A stretch of DNA of 64,000 nucleotides from assembly GCA_964019335.1 (NCBI GenBank), contig OZ025709.1:434001-498000 (forward strand), in the 5' to 3' direction. The stretch's first letter is position 1; every line of letters starts with the position of its first letter. Position numbers and translations under genes: made by a program. The notes beneath the pieces were generated by a model. That model searched no databases and was not told the DNA's origin. It saw only the letters and a list, made by a program, of their open reading frames with translations. This stretch comes from Diplonema japonicum. Lineage: Eukaryota > Euglenozoa > Diplonemea > Diplonemida > Diplonemidae. Shown piece by piece: positions 57,254 to 64,000 of this stretch.

Positions 57254-58858
57254 TATATATGGGTCGATTTCAAACCCCCCCCCCCCCAAAATGAGGCCAA
57301 TTGACACTTTCGTTGCATCTTTGGGCATGCCGCCCCCTTTAAAAAAATTCTCCATATTTCCCGGCCCATATTAGGAAAGAACCCGGGTCAGAAATCGCTC
57401 AAGGGTGCTATTTTGACCTATGAAAAATTCAGTCTTAGGGTCAAAATCGGGTTTTAGTGGTTTTGGTAAAGTCAGAGATTATGCTTTCAATAGCAAGAAA
57501 TAGCGAAACTCACTGCTAGAAGGTGGCTGAAATGATGTTGGAAGTGGAAACCTTCATTTCCTAGTCTTCTGCGGCTGAGATGTGCTGCTGCTGAGTGGGC
57601 GACCTCGTTTCTTTTTCATACTATTAGGCCTTCTACCGCATTTTGGGGGGGTTTTAAGAGGCTCATTCGTAGGTGTACTTGGTGCTTTGGGCTTGTCATG
57701 GGGTGGCGAGTATTTTCGTAATTTGGTTACTATTCTTTCTCGTTTTTCAAGTCCGGGAAGGCTATCAGGAACGTCCTCATACTCATCACAAGATTCATAG
57801 ACTGGGGGCCTTTTCTCTGCCCTGTCTGCATCGAGTTCTTTGATGATGTACTTTAGTTCTTTCTAGCTCGTGGACGCACACGTAGCAAATACACCCTCCG
57901 GTGTGCTCCTGAGCTCATATGCACCTGTAAAATCCGGAAACTCAAGAATTTTCTTTTTGTACGGGCCAAAGACATCAGTAACTACATGCACGGCACACTG
58001 TATCGTATTGGTGATGTTAGCTATTTGTTCCACAGTTTTAATTGTTGTGGAACGAGGCACCCAAAACCAAAAAACACGAGAGAGCACACCAAAGTGGCTG
58101 TCCCTGTTGTTTTTGCCGTGTTTCTCCCCCAGAAACCACAGGGAAAACGTCCGATCGGGATATACAAAACGAAGACCAAAAAGAACAAAGTAGCAAAATT
58201 CCTTTGCACGAAAGTGACGCCCACCGTCAGTCCAGAGTATCCACTCCATTTTTTTCTTTATTTTTTTCTGTGCCCATGCTACTGTGGAACAAGACTTTTC
58301 CAACAGTAAGGCCAGCTGCCCTTATTTCATCATGTGTGATGTGGTCAAGCCTCATGCCTCTGACCAATTGGCGCCGTGTGGTGTCTTGTTGGCTACTAAA
58401 TCAACCAGAAAATGATAGCAGAAGTGCCGCTAGAAGTTCCCCTTTACACACTACGCCACAAACTAGTGCAGCACAGTCGTTGCCACTGAGCTTCTCAAAA
58501 ACCTCTGTGGCGAGTGTCCTGATCGCCGTGGTGTTCCCATTTACCCTTTCTCGGTCCGAATACCATTTTTTTTTACCCCTAGCTTCTCAACAGCAAGTTT
58601 AAAAGCATCCATTTTTGTCACCCCCTCTTTTACTGAATTTGTGCAAAGTGAAAAAACCCATTTTTGCCCCTAGGACTGAATTTTCTGGGTACCAGTAACA
58701 CTCACTTTCCCATTTTCTGGGGTGTTTTCTTTCCTTACCTGGGCCGGGAAAGTTGTAGAATTTTTTTTCTTTGGGAAAAAGTACTTAGAGAAATATTGAA
58801 AGTGTCAATTGGCCTCATTTTGGGGGGGGGGTTTTTTTGAAACGATGCCATATAGACG
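57250..58858. mobile_element. TIR element with transposase relic, copy 2
   Basis: Runs from CGTCTATATATGGG to CCATATAGACG, 1609 bp with inverted ends of about 60 bp. This copy shows the probable true left terminus, which in copy 1 is replaced by the expanded TA repeat. No target duplication visible. Confidence 0.8.
57863..58590 (-). pseudogene. DDE-type transposase-like relic, copy 2
   Basis: Identical to the relic at 40614-41340, with the same stop and frame shift. The 146-codon frame is at 58303-57863. Confidence 0.5.
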
Positions 58859-59203
58859 ATTTGAAAAAAAATCTTTTACGCAAAGGGCTTTCAATGCAAT
58901 ACGGCCCGGCCCTTTCTTGCCGGCGGGGTCCTGCGCGGAAAATATGAAAAATATAAACTAAATGCTGCCCTAACTTAACAAGAAAATGAAAAAATAAAAA
59001 AAAACGCCAGCCCAAATTTACCGAGATGAGAAACAACTGTACAACTATTGTGTCCTTACCAACTCGGTTGAGGGTTTTATACCTAAGGTACCGAGGAGGG
59101 TGAACGAGGGGCCGAAGGCCACACCACAGCAGAAAGGTTCGATCAAGAGATAGATTGAGACTCTTCAGGCGTCCTGCCACATACCGCAGGTACCCTTAAA
59201 TGT

Positions 59204-59241
<38 letters not shown>

Positions 59242-59610
59242 ACTTGTTTTTTGTACCCCCTCTCAGGCACTTCAGGAACGATATTTTTGACAATGTTGTG
59301 GGGGTGGGCCCTGCTGTGGGCACCCTCTCTCTAGAATTGGGACATCTGGAGGCATTTCCGGGGGCATATAGCCCCGGCGTTGCGCTAGAATAGCTTTTTT
59401 TGAAGTTTTGAAAATTTACCCCCTGGTGGGCAAAAATGGTCCGTTGGTAGATGGTTAAATAGAAAAAAAAAAAGAAAAAAAAAGGGGGAAAAAAGGAAAG
59501 AAATAAATATAAAGGTGCACAATTGCTCAAGCCGACGAAAGCACAAACGTCTCAACACAATAATATTTCAGGGGGAGAATCGAGGATCGAAGAAGAAAAA
59601 AAAAGGGAAA

Positions 59611-60309
59611 ATGAGCATCACAGTGTTTGTGAAGACGAAAGCTGGGGTGGCACAATGTGGAAGTGGCAGGGGCGGAGACAATTAGGATTCTGTACAAGAA
59701 GGCGGGGTGTGCTGCTGGTTTACTCGAAGGCAAGTTCAAATTGGTTTGGGAGGGAGAGGTCCTGGACAAGAACAGGGGTGAGGAAGTTCAGGAACTTGGG
59801 CTCATGGAGGGCAGCGTGGTCCATGTGGAGGCGAAGTTGAGAACCGTTCAGCTGGAGGAGCTTAAGAGCTCAGATGTGGTTTCGGAGCTTGAGGGGCTTG
59901 TGTCAGCTGACCCTGAGCTGGTTCTGGTGGTGGAGGTGGGGGACTCGCCAGCTGTCGAAGTCTTGTCCATGAGCAGCAGTGACCTTCCTTCTGGACTTCG
60001 GTTACTCGTTGTCACCGACCCCACAGGCCGAGTTGATAATGCTTTTCTTCAACATTGTGAACACCTGACGACTGCTGATCTCATCCTCTCCAATGCTTCT
60101 ACCATTGGTGATAGTTTCTTGTCCAGGTGCGAAAACCTAGAAACCATCTATTTGAATGCGATGACCCATATTTATTCCATTGGTGATAGCTTCTTGTGTA
60201 GGTAGAAACCATTGTGATGATACTCGTTCCGTTCTTGTCGAGGTGCGAAAAACTAGAAACTATCGACTTGAGTGCAATGACCAATCCTTATTGGGCCAAG
60301 ATTTTTCCG
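59611..60309 (+). pseudogene. Broken Ub-LRR gene, copy 2
   Basis: Same sequence and same lesions as the copy at 42362-43060: extra base after the first 13 codons, stop at 60205 after two LRR units, third unit out of frame. Confidence 0.8.
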
Positions 60310-60465
60310 AAGCCGTATAGGGGGATTTTTAACATGCCAAGTAGTGCCAAGATTTTTTTATTAAGGACACGACTAGGAACGCAGAAGAAGCTACTTCTCG
60401 GCCGGGGGGTGCCCCCTGTAATCAAGTAGATAGTTCGTGCTTCGTTGCATGCTTAACACCATCTA

Positions 60466-60635
60466 GTGTTGCAATCTCAAAGCTGTTTGATGTTTGATGT
60501 CGGTGACGAGGTCAGTCAACGCATTAGCTAGAGGCACGGCCCCTAGGGAGGTGGCTCCGCTGGCGGGGAACCTGGTTGCCCTCAGGAAGAACGACAGGGA
60601 CGTGTGGCCCATAGCAGTCGAGGATGTGAGTGGGC
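60466..60635 (+). pseudogene. Reverse transcriptase fragment
   Basis: About 150 bp match 62920-63070 of the longer element (GTCGGTGACGAGGTCAGTCA, CTAGAGGCACGGCCCCTAGG, AACGACAGGGACGTG), covering the segment just before RT motif A, with a small internal deletion and point changes. It is cut at its left by the 3.2-kb duplication and passes on its right into an A-rich tract. Confidence 0.8.
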
Positions 60636-61130
60636 TTTGCCTTCCTCTGGTGTGTTTCTTTTGGAAAAAAAAAAAAAGAAAAAACATTCTCAAGTCCCCC
60701 TTTTGATTCTTTTTTCCAACGATTCTAAAGCTACAGTTTCTGTACTTTATTGGTCGTTCGTGTTCTGCTGGTGCCTGCCGCCTCTGCCTGGGTTTGCCGC
60801 TGCGTCCGTCGTCCGTCGTCGCCGTCGTCCGGGGGGGTTGTTTTGCCCGTCGGCCTGCCCGCCGCTTACCGAAAGGATCCCCTCCCCCAACACACTTTAA
60901 AAAAAAAATAAAAAAAATAAAAAATGGATCCAAGACGGAACGCAAGAGGAGGTGACCACACAAACCGCAGGGAGAAGGAACCCCGACAGGCCGCCAGGCT
61001 GCACACGACGCCAGGGCCGACCCAACCAGACTATCTGGTTGGGCAGTATGAATCCCCACCCCCACCCCCTAGATCCCCCCACCCCCCTTTAGAAAAAAAA
61101 AATAAAATAAAAAATCACTAGTAGAGACCG
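60636..61130. other. Spacer with A-rich module and GC-rich block
   Basis: 60650-60703 is the first of three copies of an A-rich module (see next entries). 60780-60880 is rich in CGTCGTCCG. From 60924 an open frame MDPRRNARGGDHTNRREKEP could be the start of an element protein, but it soon runs into A-runs (61092-61110). Confidence 0.4.
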
Positions 61131-62050
61131 CGGTTTTGACCGCCGCTGCTACAGCCACGGCCGCCCCAGCCGCCCTGAACGCCGCAGCCGACCCTGCCGC
61201 CCTGATCACCGCAACTGAGACCGCCGCAGCCGCCCCTGCCGCAGCCACGACCGCCGCGACCACGACCCCTGCAGCCGACCCTGCTATTGTTGAAGAGGGA
61301 AGAAAAGAGGGAGAAAAAAAGGGGTGGGTACTGGTGTATGGTGAACACCCTCCCGGGTTGAGGACGGGCCCGGCTCCTGCCTTCCCGAAAGCCCTGCTTT
61401 CAGGAAAGTGGGAGGCCCTGTCTGGGAACTCAGGGAGGGAGACCCTCCAATACGGGTACCGGTGGGAGGGGATGAACGCCAAGGTGCGCCCCACCACGGG
61501 GATCCCAGGGGGGGCGGAGGGGTGGGTAGGTGGCCGCCGCCGCAGGGCTCAAGGTGGTCCCCAACCAGGTACTTGTCAACAAGTACAAGTCTGGTTGTGG
61601 GATTGCCGCCTAGGTTTATCGTGCCTTGTGTGTCTTATGGAAAAAAAAAAAAAAAAAAACATTCTCAAGGCCCCTTTTTTTATTCTCAAAAAAAAAAAAA
61701 AAAAAAAAAAAAGCCCACAAGGACGATGCCTTTCCCCCTCCTAAATTTTACCCCCTGCTCCACTCATTCCTCCCTAGTATGTTTTTGAATTTGCCTCTTC
61801 TTCTTTTAAGCCTTTTTTGAGATTTTTATTTTTGAATTTTTATCATTTGGAGTTGCTTCTTCTTCTTCCCCTCTCCCTCCCATAAAGAAAAAGAGAAACC
61901 CATGCCTTCCTCCCAGGTTGGAACTTGATTGTCTGTTTTGGAATATTTTTATTTTCTCTTAAGGTTTATCGTGCCTTGTGTGTCTTTTGAAGAAAAAAAA
62001 AAACATTCTCAAGTCCCCCTTTTTATTTATTTTCTCAAGTCCCCCTTTTT
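60650..62050 (+). repeat. Three copies of a TGTGTCTT - A-run - CATTCTCAAGTCCCC module
   Basis: Copies at 60650-60703, 61622-61680 and 61972-62020 share TTGTGTGTCTT, an A-run of 11-19, ACATTCTCAAG(T/G)CCCC and a T-run; a partial CTCAAGTCCCCCTTTTT follows at 62034-62050. In the second and third copy it is preceded by GTTTATCGTGCC. They interrupt the reverse-transcriptase element; they may be introns, 3' tails of nested copies, or small insertions. Confidence 0.75.
61131..61612 (+). CDS. N-terminal region of the reverse-transcriptase element, uncertain
   Basis: An open frame rich in Ala (TAAATATAAPAALNAAADPA...) passes into mixed sequence KGWVLVYGEHPPGLRTGPAP and YGYRWEGMNAKVRPTTGIPG. This could be the 5' ORF or linker of the element at 62065. 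The frame becomes doubtful near the A-rich module at 61613, and no start codon or family is clear. Confidence 0.35.
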
Positions 62051-62064
62051 AAAAAAAAAAAAAA

Positions 62065-63690
62065 CCCGCAAAGCACGACCCCGTTCAACTCGACAAGGGT
62101 ATGGAAGTGTCACCTGGATGCGCACCTGGAGAGTGATGAGATCCCGGAGAGCGTTCTGAGGAGACTGGACCTCGAGAGGTGCCTGGTGTGCAGGGGCTGT
62201 GTGTGGAAGGGTCAGGGGTGCCACGACGAGTGCAAAAAGGCGGTGCGAAGGGAAGGGGAATACACGACCCCCCCGCCGGCCCCGACGAGGACCGAGTTAC
62301 CCAGCCTGGAAGCCATAGCCGCCATGAACGTCACGACCATGGGGTCGATCCCGACGAGCCTTCAAAGACTGTGGGGGCTTACCCTTAAGCACACTCTGGG
62401 CCGGGCGGTGAAGGACAACACAGAGGAGGCTTGGCTGCTGGTGGCGATGCTCCCCAAAGCCTGCCTGTGGAAGAAGAGGGGAGGGAAGAAGCGGGACAAG
62501 GAGACGGAGCTGAGTGTCCAGGCCAGATTGGAGGAGTGGGAGAAGGGAAATTACATGGCCCTCTGGAATAAGCTGGAATCAGGTGAGAAGGGGGAACCTA
62601 AGAACGACGAGGTCTCTAAGGTCGCCAAGGCCACGGAACTGTGCAGCAAAGGGAGGTTCTCGGCAGGAAACGCGGCGCTTGTAGCCCAGGGGCTGGCGGA
62701 AGACAATGAGGATTGCTGGAGAGCGCTGCAGAGCAAACATCCAGAGCCACTACACCCCCAATGGGACAACCCGGCGAAGACGAAGGAAGCGGTAGAAGTC
62801 TTGCCGGAAGAAGTGCTGGACGCAATCAGGGACTTCCCGAGGGGGACTGCTGCGGGACCGACTGGGCTGAGAGCCCAGCACATCAAGGACGCGGTGGACG
62901 GAGCTTTTGAGTCTCAAGGCTGTTTGATGTCGGTGACGAGGGCAGTCAACGCATTAGCTAGAGGCACGGCCCCTAGGGAGGTGGCTCCGCTGATGGCAGG
63001 GGCGAACCTTGTGGCCCTCAAGAAGAACGACAGGGACGTGCGGCCCATAGTCGTTGGGGATGTGCTGCGTCGGCTGGTGGGGAAATCCCTTGTGAAGAAG
63101 ATCGCTCCGGAAGTGGCCTCTTCGTACCTGAAGAAAGGCGGCCAGGTGGGGGTATCGGTCCCTGCTGGAATGGAGGCGGCTATACACACCATCAGGCAGT
63201 ATGTGGACAGGGAACGGGGCAACAAGCAGGAAAACAAGGTGATCCTCAAGATCGACTATGCCAACGCCTTCAACAGTGTTTGTCGGAGACAGCTGTGCTC
63301 ACAGGCCTATGAGCAAGCGTCGGGGCTGTATGCGTGGGCCGATTGGTGCTACAGGGTGCCCTCCCAATTATACTACAACGGAAAGGTGATTAAGTCCCAG
63401 GAAGGGGTGCAACAGGGGGACCCGATGGGACCACTGCTGTTCTCTCTGGCCATCCAACCCCTGGTGAACAAGATAAGTGAAGACTGCAACCTGGACATCC
63501 TCCAGTTCTACCTGGACGATGGCGTCCTTGTGGGGAATGTGGATGAAGTGAGAAAGGCGTACAACATCTTGTGTGAGCTGAGCGGAATGATAGGGCTGAA
63601 AGTGAAACCCCAGAAGTGCGAGCTCATATGGGTTAGTGGCGACCTCCCCCAGACAGTGGAGGACACAGGCTTCGATGGCCGGTCTCCACG
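62065..63690 (+). CDS. Non-LTR-type reverse transcriptase
   Basis: A continuous frame with no stop from about 62065. It starts with a zinc-finger-like WKCHLDAHLESDEIPESVLR then CLVCRGC...CHDEC (a C2H2/CCHC-type pair), goes through a linker, and enters an RT domain: VLKKIDY-type motif A (VILKIDYANAFNSV, Asp at about 63257), motif B GVQQGDPMGPLLFSLAIQPL, motif C QFYLDDGVLVG with the catalytic Asp pair, and LKVKPQKCELIW. YLDD instead of the FADD commoner in LINEs, with GVQQGDPMGPLLFSL, is a pattern seen in element RTs of several protists and invertebrates. No endonuclease or LTR is seen in the window. The frame stays open to 63937 but from 63690 reads a minisatellite, where another frame (PVTDPVPA) may be the true one. 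Partial: runs off the right edge. Confidence 0.85.
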
Positions 63691-64000
63691 GCTAACCCGG
63701 TCGCAGACACGGCCCCTGCCACAGATCCAGTCCCCGCAACCAGCCCAGTCGCTGACCCGGTCCCCGTCACAGACCCGGTCCCCGCAGCTAACCCGGTCCC
63801 TGTCACGGACCCGGCCCCCACAACCAACCCGGTTGGAGACACGGCCCCCATCACAGACCCGGTCCCCGCAGCCAGCCCAGTCGCTGACCCGGTCCCCGTC
63901 ACGGATCCGGTCCCCGCATCTGGCCCGGTCTCGATAGTCCCTGACGACCCAGTGCCCACAACTGGCCCAGTCTACGCCACGGACCTAGTCAGTTCGCCTG
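63690..64000. repeat. GC-rich minisatellite after the RT domain
   Basis: Units of about 12-18 bp such as CCGGTCCCCGTCACGGA and CCCGCAACCAGCCCAGT. In one frame they read DPVPVTDPVPAANPVP-like sequence, in another RSPSQTRSPQ-like. All units are multiples of 3 bp, so both frames stay open and I cannot tell which is used. It continues past the window. Confidence 0.8.

Larger units (their letters stand above)
57254..60465. repeat. 3.2-kb direct duplication, copy 2
   Basis: Near-identical to 40004-43216, same orientation (see there). Here the left side follows unique DNA after the dienelactone hydrolase gene, and the right side joins a reverse-transcriptase fragment. The flanks of the two copies differ completely, so this is duplication of a defined segment rather than a larger tandem unit. 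Confidence 0.95.

Noticed and set aside
57235-60465. CCATCTA as a 7-bp target duplication of the 3.2-kb unit
   Set aside because: The right-hand CCATCTA is also the end of copy 1, so it belongs to the unit; copy 1 has no CCATCTA on its left.
60463-61500. Minus-strand frames of 60-200 codons over the RT element
   Set aside because: They are antisense to the RT fragment and to the Ala-rich region; Gly/Ala/Val-rich translations come from the GC-rich repeats.

Overview
The window is nuclear DNA of a eukaryote, most likely a unicellular one. Genes carry spliceosomal introns: the Sec23 gene on the minus strand is rebuilt exactly by removing three introns of only 39-54 bp. It holds housekeeping eukaryotic genes (Sec23, a TIP41-like PP2A regulator) next to giant multidomain proteins of kinds that expand in protists. 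I cannot name the lineage. Coding stretches are codon-balanced; the spaces between them are crowded with homopolymers (poly-A/T/G/C up to about 50 nt), which also serve as intron polypyrimidine tracts.

Layout. (1) 0.6-24.6 kb, genes almost all on the minus strand: Sec23, TIP41-like, a 10.2-kb sacsin-like gene with two Hsp90-type ATPase modules that runs, across two frame breaks, into BTB-like and ADP-ribosyltransferase(PARP)-like pieces, a UVR-like hypothetical protein, a 39-residue-repeat protein with a possible myristoylation signal, a hAT-like transposon relic, and an intact gene joining a ubiquitin-like domain to BspA-type leucine-rich repeats (called Ub-LRR here). (2) 24.7-33.2 kb, a nest of transposons: a G/C-rich terminal-inverted-repeat (TIR) element, hAT-like elements, a dispersed repeat family, minisatellites, and a hAT-type insertion whose 8-bp target duplication and empty-site paralogue are both present. 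(3) 34.0-35.1 kb, a secreted EGF plus GH43-like protein. (4) 36.7-44 kb, an internally deleted Ub-LRR copy, foldback hairpins, a Tc1/pogo-like element, and copy 1 of a 3.2-kb duplication. (5) 45.1-53.9 kb, an 8.8-kb single-exon gene for a giant protein with internal duplications, a NACHT-like region that has lost its Walker motifs, pentapeptide-like and beta-propeller-like segments, and a long acidic tandem repeat. (6) 55.5-57.2 kb, a compositionally odd island and a dienelactone-hydrolase-family gene. (7) 57.25-60.47 kb, copy 2 of the 3.2-kb duplication, nearly identical to copy 1. (8) 60.5-64 kb, a truncated and then a longer non-LTR-type reverse transcriptase element, running off the window.

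The most unusual contents are the two giant genes and the Ub-LRR family, which occurs four times (one intact, three broken). STAND-like, HATPase-sacsin, BTB, PARP and ubiquitin-like modules are all used in eukaryotic stress, ubiquitin and self-defence pathways, but nothing in the sequence shows that these genes work together; that link is inference.
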